From NCBI GenBank assembly GCA_000708835.1, contig DF236958.1, positions 434,000-474,224 on the forward strand: DNA of 40,225 nucleotides, given 5' to 3'. This stretch comes from Klebsormidium nitens. Lineage: Eukaryota > Streptophyta > Klebsormidiophyceae > Klebsormidiales > Klebsormidiaceae. The notes below the pieces were generated by a model that did not search any database, was not told the origin of the DNA, and saw only the letters and a list, made by a program, of their open reading frames with translations. A program made the translations under genes and the position numbers. Shown here one piece after another: positions 20,707 through 32,800 of the stretch (position 1 is its first letter; each line of letters starts with the position of its first letter).

Positions 20707-23113
20707 CTATGTTGGCTTTACAAACTGGAAGTAGACTCGACCGGACCTTGACATGCGAGCTGGATACACCTGTGGGTATAGTCAAGAACGGGGTTGCTGG
20801 ATACCGGTAACTGCTGTGTACTGCACATGTCGTAGGTTGCAAAGCAGCGGTGCGGCTCGCTTGGCTGCTTGAGCTGTCAAAACAAGAGTAGCTGCCATTC
20901 GTCGCGACAGCACAGTGACCGGAACACCGCTTTGCTCTCGACAGAGAACAAATGGGGGACATAGCTATACAAATGTGTCGTACTGTATTGGCTCACCTTC
21001 GTGTTTTCGCGAGGGGCCTTCTCTTTAATGGTCCCCACAATCCATTGCATCGGCCCGTCTTTGGGGCAGTATTCAAGCACCGTCCCGTCGAGTAGCGAGA
21101 ACTTGGAATGACACAACGGGCACTCAATCTGCGGCCCCTTGCCGTCGGCAGCTGTCGTCACCTGGGTCACACAGCAGCACACGCCGCACATGATGGAGGA
21201 GCGTACACCACAGCTGTCCGAAAATTCACATTGACGGGCTGTGCCATCACTCCAAGGACCAACTTCTTGCCATCTTCCAGCGGATTGTGAGAAGATGTCC
21301 TCTTACCGGGTTCTGGATTGCACTCGCTGCCCGCTGAAGAGCAACGGGGCAATTGGGGCGAATCTGTTGTCAGATGCAAAAGTAAATGTCCGTTAAGATT
21401 TATGGAGGAGGCTGTGGTGGCGCTAGGCGGTGCTCACCTTCCCTTCAATGACGGGAAACTTGCAGGAGGCGCAATTGGCGTCGATCCCGTACAGCTCATC
21501 TCCGGACTTGATCACCACGTAGCTGAAACGCAAGCCAGTGCGAGGGGTGAGATCAGTATCTTTGCACTTCTGATTGTTTGCACTCCCAAAAGGAGGCGAA
21601 GCTAAGAGACCAATTGTCGGCCTTGCCTATCTAGAATTGGCAAACCCAGCCACTATCTTAGGCGAAGCTGAAACAACTTGTATCGGGGCACGCATGGCAT
21701 TGAGTCGAAAAGGCAAGAAGTGTGCTTAAAGGGTGGTGTACTTATTTGCAAAATACAGGCAAGGTTCCTCACCCCTCTCCTTTATGGATGGTTGCCTTGT
21801 TCGTTCCTTCCTCAACTGACAGCGACGGGGCAACCTGCAAGAAAGTGCTTCTGCTCAAGGGGCCACATCTCTGGTCAGCTGAATGTGACCTTGGAAGGTT
21901 AACATATTCTGCAACACGCGGTGAAGAGAAGGTGCCGAGGCCGCCACTGATGACAAGATAACCAGCAATGAACACAATCTAGGGTACTGAAAGTGAATGT
22001 TTGAGGTGGAAGCTGTTGGAACACCGAATCCGCAGATCACGACACCCTCTGTGACCCCATTGGTTCTTCCGGCGTCGTTCGACTTTGGGACCTGGGTCAT
22101 TGACACACTCTTCAGGCTACTCTGCGGGTAGACGGTCGAGATGTGAACGGGCCTCCGCGCTCCACTCACCTCTGTCCAGCCCTCCAAACTCTTCTCTTTT
22201 TGACTGGCTGCCTTTTGTCCCTTTTTGTCAATCTGGCTTTTTAACCGGCCCGTCCTGCCCCAACCCTCCGGGATCTCAGGGGTGCCGGCTGCCCTTGCGG
22301 CCTGGCTTCGGACTGAAGGGTAAGCCCGCCCCTGGCGACGCTGATCATAAGGAAGCAAGGTGCCGAAGAAGCCATTGCGATTGCCCTCTGTCTGCACAAC
22401 AAAGAGACGCCTCGCTATTCCCGACGGTTGACAGAACCGGTTGGCAGGCCGAACCCACCCCGTAGAGCTTCCTCGCTGCCCTAAACCCCGGGAACCATCT
22501 GCTTCAGCTGAAACGACGGCACATGCTTCTATCTCTTCACAACATCGTAGGATGGCTGGAATGAGATATACTCATCGCACTGGTGGTGCAATGAAAGAAT
22601 CTCTCTTATCAGGCGCGCCAGGAAACAGGCAGACATCATTGGCTGTTTGCTTGTGTCACGTCTCCCGCAGGCAAATTTGACGACAGTTCTCCACATTATA
22701 TAAATGTCCGGGGTGGTTTCCAATGTACCTTCAATTGGTGTGCTTCAACCTGCTTCAGTCTGTTGTCCAACTTGTTTCCAAATCAGTGCGAGAGCGATCA
22801 TATGCGCAGGCAGCCAGCTCAAACAGTGGAAGCTCTCCAAAGTTGAAACAAGTTTCATACTCACTTGTTGAGTTGACGCTGAGCAGCAGTTGAACCGTGC
22901 CCAGGAAACAGCGCCGGCTGCAGCAGTTGCATTCGCCATTGCAAACGTACAACTGCAGCCTCCGAGCACAGCAGAAATGCGACCAGGCCCCTTCCAGCTG
23001 CAACAAGGAAGCAGAGCAAGGGGTGACGAAGAAAGCACCTGCGCCGCCACGCCTGGGATGGATAGGAGAGCTGGTGCAGCTCCACCGACTTTTGAAAGCT
23101 GCTCAGCGGACAT
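20707..23113 (-). CDS. Rieske-like domain protein, probably plastid (PSB33/TEF5-like)
   Basis: Seven minus-strand exons: 23113-22865, 22391-22170, 22121-22092, 21834-21773, 21522-21438, 21161-20997, 20769-20707; 291 residues. Residues 1-83 are Ser/Ala/Cys-rich and poor in acidic residues, like a plastid transit peptide. A basic linker follows (KSQIDKKGQKAASQKEK). The Rieske-like fold occupies about 185-265: YVVIKSGDELYGIDANC, then ECPLCHSKFSLLDGTVLEYCPKDG. Instead of the normal C-X-H...C-X2-H ligands it has two CxxC pairs, Cys205/Cys208 and Cys230/Cys233, with His234 next to the last. Green-lineage PSB33/TEF5 thylakoid proteins have a Rieske-like domain without the classic ligands and a similar length, which makes them the best guess. 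I see no membrane segment at the C-terminus, so this assignment is tentative. The end of the 30-base exon is uncertain (CAG|GTCCC, or later at GGG|GTCAC). The 48-base intron before it is in frame. Confidence 0.78.
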
Positions 23114-23770
23114 GTCTGCACCTGCGCAGCTCCCACCTTCACGTGGTCAGCCACGTCGACCCAGCTTCTCCACAACCATCCTACGTCGTGACTTACTTTC
23201 ATTTGATTGGTACCTCTTCTCTGCTACCGGTGATTATCAGCCGTCGAAAGTTATCCAGTGTACCAACTTATGGAACTTTGGCGTGCTCCGATGGCGCTAT
23301 TATGTGAGAGTGTGCCTCCACCTCTAGTTTGACGATGCGCCATACAGACTCACAAGTCAATATTGTAATTCCAGGTAAAACGTCCTCTGCAAGGTCAAAG
23401 ATGTCGTTGATCTCTCTAATTTTTGACGACCAGAAAGAGCTTGCAGACATGAGCAACAGATTTGCATGGATCTGCACACTGTAAGCATGGCAATCCGAAT
23501 GAGCTGAATTTGCCATGTCGAATTTGTGCCAACTAGAGACGGGGTGCATCAGCTGTAAGCATGATCTCCATCCCACAGCTCAACGATCGACGTAGCTTTG
23601 ACCAGTAAATGAAGGCAAGTAGAAAATTTGCCATCAACCCAGTTGAAGAGCATCATCAATGTATCCGATAGCTGAATCCGACAAGTTGTGTAACCTTATT
23701 TCCATATTGTCTCTGTAAGATCTCTATTGTACACCAATCGCGGTCGCACCCTAAGTTTCTTGTTTTCCGA
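23114..23770. other. Spacer between trigger factor and the Rieske-like gene
   Basis: These 657 bases run from the trigger factor stop codon to the Rieske-like start codon, both on the minus strand. They must hold the 3' untranslated region of the first and the promoter of the second. I see no TATA box, gene or RNA. Confidence 0.45.
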
Positions 23771-26700
23771 TCACCTTTTACTCGTGACATACGTTACCTT
23801 TGCGTTATCAACCAGCCACTCCAACACCTTGTTTCCCTCGAGAATCTCTTGTGCTTGTTCTTTGACTCGCTCCATGTCGAACTCTTGTTCAACACCCGCA
23901 AACTCTTGCCTTGCGCTCTCGACCTCCCTATCCAACTCCTCCTTGCTGTAGGTTAGATTTTCTAGCTTAAAAACTTCCGCAACTGCTAGCGTTTTCCTGC
24001 AGATGTCCATGATTTGGTCCTTCTGATTCAGCAGATAGTTGTTGACCATCTCTTGACTAGACAACTGCGCGATGCTGTTCCGGTCCAGCTGCCCCTTCGC
24101 CTGCAAACAGAGAGATGCCCGGTTCTACCTCGCGCAAAGAACTCGAAAATCACCTTCTAAATGCAAGAGCTCAAGAAGTCGCTGGAGTGGTCGTGGGGCA
24201 CAGGGATCCACTGACGCAACAAAACTTGGAGGCGATATGTCGGTTCAGAAACAGCTTCTTGGCCCATCATTATGAGGTCGAAAGCCCGCGTTGTTTTGCT
24301 TTGAGCAGTCGTGTTGGCGGTTACCTGCAGCTCGAGCAGCTTGCTGGCGTAGATCTGACGGCCCTGCTCTTCCAGCAGCGAGTTCGGCACGTCCGCATAC
24401 ACCACCTGGCCACGCGGGCAACAAACCGTCTTAGACGAGGCCGACGACTGCCTGCCAGGAGCCGTCGAGAGCCGTGGAACTTGGGCTGTGAGATGAGGAT
24501 AATCGAAGATGCAGTTGCGGCTCAGCTTGTTTTTCTGGGATGGGAACCTATCCGCTTACGGTAAGATCGAGAGCTACAGAGTCAGAGTCGGACGCGGACC
24601 CGTCATGCGGGCTTTGCTGGGACTGCCAGTATCCGCATCTGTAAGTGACACCGCCACAGTAGATCACGAACAGCATCTCGAAGTACCCAAGGGCAGGCGA
24701 CCCTTCTGTCCAACTGAGCGTTCAAGAGCTGAGAATCTCCACAGAGAGAAGCATTCGCAGCCTGCGGGGCAGTACCTGGCCGAGCGCGTCGGTGACGGCC
24801 TGCTGCGTCTTGAACTTCTTCTTGAGCCGCGCCGCTTCCTGGGCCGCTGCCAAAAAGCCTTCCCGGGCCTGCAAGCAGGAGCAACGGTCGCGGTGGGACA
24901 CGTGAGCGACAGGCAAGGACAGACAGACGGGGCCGAGCGTGCGAACTTCTTATCCCGTGCGGAATCTTATCTCGTGGTGAAACGCAGGACGAGCAGGACG
25001 AACCGAGATGGGCTGCGTTACAATTGGGACCACCGAAAGTTGTCAAAGCGGACCTACAGGTTTTGAACTCGACCAGCGAGGGTTAGAAAAAAAACACGAT
25101 ACTTATCTATCTCATCAAACCACATGTACGTTCCCACCGAGGTGTGAAGCCGTCTCTGTATTGCTTGATTAAAAGCACACCCTGACATCCGCAAACTCTT
25201 GTAGCTCGCAACAAGTTTGCATACCGGGATCTTGCTGTAGTATTTGACAAAGGTGACACACGAAAGCGCTAAACATGGTCAGCGGGCATCACGTGCCCCA
25301 AAACTCAATATGAAAACATCAGAGTACAGGCCAAGGAAGGGACGCTCTGCAAGGTGATGCGCACCTCGGCGAGGGTCTTGGCCCCCGGGTACAGCTGGTC
25401 CGCTGTTTCATCCGTGAGCGGCGGTAGGTCCCGGTTGAAGATCTCCTTCACGTCTACCTGAACCACCACCGCAGGGCGGCCGTCAGCACAGCCGTCGTCC
25501 GCCTAATAGTTCGCCAAATGGCCCCGAAACGAAGCGAAGCAGTCCAAATTCTATAATGCAGACCGTCAGATCTTGGCTCTGACAAAAAGCCGTGATCGCT
25601 TTCATCTTCTCAACAAGTGATGCACTATCAATGCCCGCTAAGGCTACTTGGAGAAGTGGGTTGCCAACAAGTCCAGCCAATGCCCAAAACGAAGAGCTGT
25701 TTGTCTCTTGAAGACGGCTGCTTCGCTGGTACGTGAACAACACATTTCCCAGTTCCTGCTCGGTGGCGGCCTCACCGAGAAGCGCGCCTTGACGCCCCGC
25801 AGCGACTCTTGCTGCCAGGTGTCCGGGAAGACGAGGTCGAAGGCCTTGGCCTGCCCGGCCTCCAGGCCCAGCACCGCCTCCACGAAGCCGGGCAGCAAAA
25901 AAGCGCCCTCCTCCGTGTCCAGCTGGAAACCTGGGGGAAGCGCACAGCAACGAGGGGCTGGGCACTCGACAAATGGGAAGCGCAGGGCGGACCAGAGTGC
26001 AAAATGCGGGTTTCGGAGCTAGAAGTGGAACGGCTCACAGCGGCTTGAACCATTCCACGCGACTCGACACCGTGAATGCTCAAGGAGCAACATGGACGAC
26101 GGACAACACATTGACCATGGCGGCAACTATGCCCAGCTTCCAACAACAGGGGTTAACGAGCTTCTTCAAGTTGTGGGAATGAGCTCAGGCTTTACCTTTC
26201 TGCGTTGCTGATAGGATCTCTTCCCCCACGTTCCCATCCGCATCCAGCCTCTTTGCCGCAACATCAATCAGTGCGACGTTGCCCTGATCGATCCCTCCCC
26301 CCTGCTTGATCTTGAGCGACCCAAGGTCTTTGTGGCGAGCCCGGAAATTCGCGTCAGCATCGTGCGCAATGGTATCCTCATCATCGATCTCCACCGTCAC
26401 CTCCAGTCCCGCATACGCACGCGGGGTCTTCCAAACCAGGTCCGGTGCAACGTCTACCACAACATCGTAACTGCACCCAGGACACAGCGAGATGCAGCTG
26501 GTAAAAGGCATTTAGGGGAGATCTAAGCTCTCAACGTGGCAGTACTGGAGGTGGGATAATGGATGACCCCTTGTATGGACACCTGCCTCCTCGGTGGACA
26601 AACAGGGTGCACATAACAAGATTAAACGGGGTATTGTGTTGATGCACAAGGTTGTAAGAGAAAACGAGTGTAAGAGGGGCAATCGAACCGCAGGGGAACT

Positions 26701-28294
26701 GATAGTGGGCCCTCACACAAGCTCTTTCTTTGGGTCGAATGCCGCCACCATGTCATCGAACTTGGTGGTGATGTGCTCAGACTCCTTCAACGCTCGGTTG
26801 GCCACAGACTGCAACGCCTTTGGGATGGTGGTTTTCAACAGCGCCTCAACAGTGGAGGCTTTTACCTGCACAAAGGACGGAAGTCAGGACTGACGAATCG
26901 TAATCACGAACCACACTCTGCAAGAATTGCATTCCAATCCAGGTCCCACGGCCCTGTGCACTCCTGAAGTTTAAACGTTGCGTTGACCTGTTCTTAGAAC
27001 CGGGTCACGCTAGAATATTGGATTACCAAGTAAGCAACTTGATCCACACTGAAGAGTTGCATTAGCGAACTGCTACCATTCCAGCAAAAGGTTGAGGGTT
27101 GAGCCGCAGCATTCAGTGGATTGAGCAGAATGGTTGTACTCACCTGCGTTTCACCTATGTGGTTCACAAGCAGCGGCACTGGGATCTTGTCGGTTGGTCG
27201 GTAGCCATTAATCTGGACAGCAACGACCCCGTTTTTGTAAGTAGAAGTCAGGGATCTCAACCCTGCTGTCACGTCTGAGTAGAGAAGGGCGTACAGGCTG
27301 ACCCCTGCCCTGAGAAGGCTCCGTCCCTCTAGAATTGCCTTTTGACAATGTGATCAGAATTGGTACGCACGCCAGTGAGCACTCACCTTCACCTTCTTCT
27401 TAAACTCCCTGAGGACCAGCTCGTATGCATCCTGACACGACTTCTGTGGGACTGTGACATTCAATAGTACCTGCACGAAGCAGGGCATGCACACTGGAGA
27501 CCAAAGGCAGCAGTGACCGGTTGTGTGCAACCACCCACTCCATCGAGCATGCTGAGTAAGTCCTGGCTGGCTTGCTTCAGTCTTCAGGGAGTGATGAATG
27601 CGCACCACCTCGTAAAGTTGATAGTGGATGAAGGACCCGACGAGACCAATTGTTCCTCAACTTGGGGGTCTGATTGACTTCCGGTTTACAACACATCAAT
27701 TGCTGACCATCATGGCCATACTGGTCCATCAGAACACAATTGGTCTTCATCAAGTGGTAATGGTGCTAGAACAAAAAGCACCACTACTGTATCGAGTTGC
27801 TATGGGTGTGGATCATCTGCCTTCTTCTGTCCTGTGCTAGTGGCCAAACCTGATGATCCGCCAAGCTGTCGCCGTCGATGAGTTAGTCGGCTAATTTTTG
27901 CCCACATTGTCCCAGCAATTCTTGGAGAGGCCCTCCCACTAACTTTTAGCAGATTGAGAATCTTTTAGAAGCTCACCCTGGATTGTGGTTGTTGCACTTC
28001 TCTCACGACCAGCTCGTTTGCCTGTCCTTTCTGACTGACACCGTGGCTGGCTCTGGCAGATATCCTCTGATCCACCGGTGCTCTCCGCAACAACGTTCTT
28101 GAGACATTCTGCACGAGCGCCGACCTCTCCCCAAGAAAAGACGAGTTCCTCTTGTGCAATTTTGAGGATGACAGCAGGCGGCTGCAGCATTGGGGCGGAG
28201 CCAGCAGTTTCGAGGCTTCAGACGTGACATTCCTGGCACACTGAGTGAGGCACTTCGGCTGCAAAGCCGCATTCCTCACGAGCTGAGACGCCAT
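23771..28294 (-). CDS. TIG1: Trigger factor, chloroplast type (ribosome-associated chaperone / peptidyl-prolyl isomerase)
   Basis: Binds translating ribosomes and nascent chains; in plants it is plastid-targeted. Ten minus-strand exons: 28294-27977, 27470-27387, 27212-27144, 26865-26717, 26470-26196, 25930-25776, 25457-25365, 24868-24776, 24405-24325, 24100-23771; 548 residues, close to plant TIG1. Residues 1 to about 95 are a Ser/Arg/Leu-rich transit peptide. The N-terminal ribosome-binding domain follows (VLLNVTVPQKSCQDAYELVL; the ribosome loop reads INGYRPTDKIPV instead of the bacterial GFRxGKxP). The central FKBP-type domain is about 230-350 (VALIDVAAKRLD, LLPGFVEAVLGLEAGQ, FDLVFPDTW). 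The C-terminal arms include LPPLTDETADQL and ADVPNSLLEEQG, and the protein ends NAKVTYVTSKR. The last exon reads straight to a TGA; the GTAACG in it is not used as a donor. All phases agree. Confidence 0.93.
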
Positions 28295-28420
28295 TGCGTC
28301 TTTCCTAACTCACAGAATCTCTTCGCAACCCCGTACACTTTAATTTCAGTGCCACCCGCTTGCATGGGCTATCCTGCTGCAATGCCAACTATCCTAGCTA
28401 GAGGGCTGAAATTCCAGGCA

Positions 28421-28875
28421 NNNNNNNNNNNNNNNNNNNNNNNNNNNNNNNNNNNNNNNNNNNNNNNNNNNNNNNNNNNNNNNNNNNNNNNNNNNNNNNN
28501 NNNNNNNNNNNNNNNNNNNNNNNNNNNNNNNNNNNNNNNNNNNNNNNNNNNNNNNNNNNNNNNNNNNNNNNNNNNNNNNNNNNNNNNNNNNNNNNNNNNN
28601 NNNNNNNNNNNNNNNNNNNNNNNNNNNNNNNNNNNNNNNNNNNNNNNNNNNNNNNNNNNNNNNNNNNNNNNNNNNNNNNNNNNNNNNNNNNNNNNNNNNN
28701 NNNNNNNNNNNNNNNNNNNNNNNNNNNNNNNNNNNNNNNNNNNNNNNNNNNNNNNNNNNNNNNNNNNNNNNNNNNNNNNNNNNNNNNNNNNNNNNNNNNN
28801 NNNNNNNNNNNNNNNNNNNNNNNNNNNNNNNNNNNNNNNNNNNNNNNNNNNNNNNNNNNNNNNNNNNNNNNNNNN
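28421..28875. other. Assembly gap of 455 unknown bases
   Basis: All positions from 28421 to 28875 are N. The true length may differ. The flanking sequences share no obvious repeat that would explain the break. Confidence 0.99.
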
Positions 28876-29144
28876 TGGAATTAAACATTGTGTTACTATG
28901 TACTACTACGGTGCCAACCATTTTGTCAAATGTGCCAGTTCGCACGCCCTCGACAAATTTGTCAGGAGTAGGAAAACGACGCGTCTACGGTATTTTAAAT
29001 TTGTCAGGGTACCAATCTCGTTGGGAAACAAGACACTTTCCTTAACTCTGAAATTCGAGAGGAAGTAGGTTTTGCAAAATCTGACACCAGAGATCAATCA
29101 GCGGACACAAGAGACCGTCCGAGCAGGGCTTGCCACCAACTTTC

Positions 29145-29321
29145 ACCGGTGCCGGCTGTCTACCGGCCCTCCTACATTTGTACCGGCTGGCCACACGGGC
29201 TAAGTCACCGGGCGCCGGTTTTGCCCAGGCGACCAGCAAGTTTTGCCGGCTGTCCAGCCGGTGGGGTGCCTTCGGCACCGGTGCATCTGTCATTTCTGCC
29301 GGCCAGGTCCAGCCACCGGTT
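29145..29321. repeat. CCGG-rich cluster of small hairpins
   Basis: About a dozen CCGG tetramers occur in 180 bases, often within CCGGCTG or its complement. Two perfect short palindromes are seen: CCGGCTG-TC-CAGCCGG at 29246-29261 and GGTGCC-TTC-GGCACC at 29265-29279. The nature is unknown: a degenerate tandem repeat, a fragment of a foldback element or a regulatory cluster. Confidence 0.5.
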
Positions 29322-29833
29322 CGTGGCAAGCACTGCGTCCGAGAGAAGGACGCCATTCACTCGGCCTCGGGTCCAATCAGGTGCACCCCATTATAGAGCA
29401 AACCACTAGCAGTATGCCACGTGGCAGAGCTCTCGCGCCCGGAAAAGTAGGGTTTCAATCGCTGCTCATATGGGCGAGCTGACTCCTGAGCCTGGCTGAT
29501 GCGCCCTGGCATTGGCATTGGCATGCCGCATTGGCAAGGGGCCAACTTTCAAGAGGCTAGAGCGGTCTGGACTCGGTCTCATCAATGATAGACTCACTTG
29601 CCGCCCCATCATGGTTTGGCGGGCTTGACCCTTCCATTTGGAGCAGCACAAGCCTGAAGGCTGAAGCTGACATGAAGTCTGTGCTTCTCCTCTCCTTGTA
29701 GATAGCTGAATGCTGGCTTTAAGCTCAATGGTGAATCGACCATGCATTAGGTTTCAATCTGCGGGAGTGACTTTGTCGGGTAAATCAGGAGGCAGCCGTT
29801 GTTAAAGGGCGGCTCATTGTTGTTCATTGTGCA

Positions 29834-32800
29834 ATGGATTCGTTGGGCGAGGCCGAAGTGCCTTCATTTCATGCCAGGAGGGTCCGCAGCATGAGAGACA
29901 TCACTCTGGGAGTCAAGCAGCTCCGTTTTGGTAAATGCGAAGTTGAAGCTGATGCGCAAGGTGGGATTTTGGACCAGACCCTGGTCATATCAATCTTTTA
30001 AACTTGTTCCTGTAAGAGACTTGTCCTGTCTTGGGATTGGCATTGTTTCTCAAAGGGATTTTCGTGCCATCATTGTGTCCATCAGCACAAGCCTTTCCGG
30101 ACCTTTTGTGCTGCGACTCCCTGAACTGGAGACAAGTGCGAAGGGTCGATGTTATCATGGTTTCCACCAAGATCTGTGTTGCAATACTGGGGTATTATAT
30201 TCAGTGCATCATCATGGTGAAATGTGTTCGGTTTACGAGCAGGCAGTGACAAGGATCCAGCTGTCAAGGTGAGCACCATCACCCTCAAAGGGGGTCTGGC
30301 AAGCCCAATGCTGCCTCCCCCCCGGGCGTCACCAGCGGGCAAGTTATTCAAGAACAACAGGCGAAAGGAGCTGTCGCACATCTTGCTGAGAGGCCTGTGG
30401 CGCTGGAAAGGAGATGGCAACCAGGTGGGTCTCGCAAGCTGCACCTAAATTTGACTGATTTGATGTGTGGAAGCTGCTGTCATTGATTGGCGATCAGCCT
30501 TATCCTCATAGAATTTGCGTTGCTTCCGGGGCACTTCTGCTGCACTGAGTCTCTTAGCCCAGCTTGGGAAGCTTCAGCTGCGGCTTGTGAAACTTGAGGA
30601 TTGGCACAAGCAAAGCGTGCTAACTAATCAACCGTCAAGTAAGTACCGAGCACACGCGATTTGCAGGCAAAGAAACGGCGAAGGAAGAATTATGCTGGTC
30701 AGAGCGGCTCTGAGACTGGCGTCAGCAGCGAGAACCGGGCTCATCTGCAGCACACTGGGGAGATGTATCGCGGGGGCCTCCTCTCTGAGGGTGGCCAGGG
30801 GGTGGGAGTGGGGGGGGACGCCACTGGCAGCGAGAGCTCAGCTGGGGAGGGCTTCTACTACAGCAGTGGGGGCGGGTCGGGGCGCGGCTCAGCCAGGAGC
30901 GCAACAGGTGCAGAACAGCAGCAAACTGCTCGCCACTCAACTTCTTGAACCTGGCGAAAGCCTCATTCCAGCAGGACTGTTGTTGCTAATGAAGGCTTAT
31001 GAAGATTTGCGTTCTCTTTCCTTTGGCCTCTGTGATGAGTAGCGTGGGGCTCACAATCGATCGAGAGGCTCAGCTCATGTGGATTCTACAATCCGTTTTC
31101 CCCGCCTGCTCATTGAATTTGTATATTGGCCCGCAGGCAAGCGCGTGGTGCGGCGTGTGCGGCGGCTGCCTCCCCTGAGCCCTGGCGGGCTGGCCCCCCT
31201 GGCGGCACGCACCGCCAACCAGGCAGAGCAGCACAAGGAGCGCGCCCCCGCCCAGCAGGGCCCGTCAAAGCTGCGCTCCGGGGAGGGGGGGGTGCCGGAG
31301 ACCGCGGAAAAGGGCGGGACTGAGCCAGCAGGCAGGTTGGGCAAGAGCAGCATGGCCCCCAGGGGGGCAGAGCAGAAGGGGGCACCAGGCGACGGAAGCG
31401 GGGAGCGGAGCGAGGTGGCGGCTGGGGTAGCGACAGCGGGAGTGGCAAAGAGAATGGACGGGAGGCACGGCAGCCGGCCCACAAGCGCCACGCTGACGCA
31501 CAGCCACAGCAACGACTCTGGATACGGGAGTGAACTGGGTGAGGGAGGGGCCCGCGGATGGGCACACTCGGTTCTGGAGTAGGGGGTCGAACTTATCTTT
31601 TTGCAAGAGGACGGACAGAGCTGTTTCAAAGTGCAGAATTTTGTCATGGCTGCGGCCTTGCTCCTAGCTGTGCGACTATCATTAAATGCTTGAGCTGTAC
31701 TGTGCTTGGAGTGTGCGGAGGAGCAACCGACGTTGAGTTGCTTATGTTCGATACCACTATTTGGCAAGGTGCACCAGTGCTAAGATGGAGGGGGAACTGG
31801 ATGTTGAGAAGACCGCGTTCGTAGTGGCAGTTGCCGGAACTGTCTTAACTCTGGACCGGTAGATGTTGGATGCTGACTTGTTTGACTGCTGTGCGCACAG
31901 GGTACGGTGGCGATGGAGAGACAGGGTACGGCGACGAGAGCTACGGCGACGAGTTCAGCGTGGAGGAGGAGGAGGACTGGGACAAGGAAGGCCCCCCGCC
32001 CGCAGAGTACTGGCGGCTGTGGGAGGCGCTCGTGGCGGCGGGGGGACTGCGCGGCAGGCACAGGGCGGGGCGGGGCGGGGAGCCGCTCAAGGAGACGTTT
32101 GCGGAGCTGATGCGGGACGCCAAGGACGGCGGTATGGCCACGCTCCCAGCTCTGTCGCAGCATGAGCACAGGCAATGCTGGATAATTTTGGAGCTTGATT
32201 TCTGCAGGATTGAGGACGGTTTTGCTACAACCAAAGTTCTCCGCTTTAGCCTGAGGACCATGTGGATGATACCACCTGATTGCGAGCTGACTGACTTGGA
32301 GTCATACTTTGCTGCTGCCCACTTTGATCTGAAGCTTCCTGACTCCCACAGTCCCTACTGTTTGAGGGACCGAGCAACGGGTCCGTGCTTGTTTGTATGC
32401 ACAGCATCACCCTGGCCGCAGTGTATCGGCTGGCCACTCGTCATCTCGTCAGTCATTGCATCAGGCTTGCGAACAGGAGTTGAAGCATCGGTGGTCCGAC
32501 GTCTTTTGTCTCGAAGCTTGTTCAGTGATTTATTGCAGTCAGGTTAGGAGCACGCGAATGGCGCGTCCTACCTGGAAATCACATCTGCAGTGCCACCTGG
32601 CAGAGGGATATGGCAGTGCAGAGTGTCTGGAAGCCTCTTGTGCGTATCTGCTGAGTTCGGACCCATTCTAAAGAAACTGGCATTCACTCCCCCGCCTACA
32701 ACCGACGTCATGCTTCCCAGCAGAGCAAAGTAAGACACTGGCCCACGGGCTGAGCGCTGGCTGTGCCTGCATGTGCAGGGAGCCACCAGATGGCGGAGCT

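Larger units (their letters stand above)
28295..29833. other. Divergent intergenic region with assembly gap
   Basis: Lies between the start codons of trigger factor (minus) and the unknown 478-residue protein (plus), so it carries both promoters. It contains the N gap, a CCGG-rich hairpin cluster and a short GGCATT run at 29507-29537. No open frame outside these looks coding; the long frame spanning the gap is an artefact of untranslated Ns. Confidence 0.5.

Noticed and set aside
22755-23006. Cys-rich minus-strand frame (contains CNGECNCCSRRC)
   Set aside because: It overlaps exon 1 of the Rieske-like gene in another frame. The exon in the MSAEQLSK frame has an ATG, a strong GTGAGT donor and the correct phase, so this frame is a shadow.
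28190-29068. 292-codon frame running across the assembly gap
   Set aside because: More than half of it is N, and neither flank reads like a protein.
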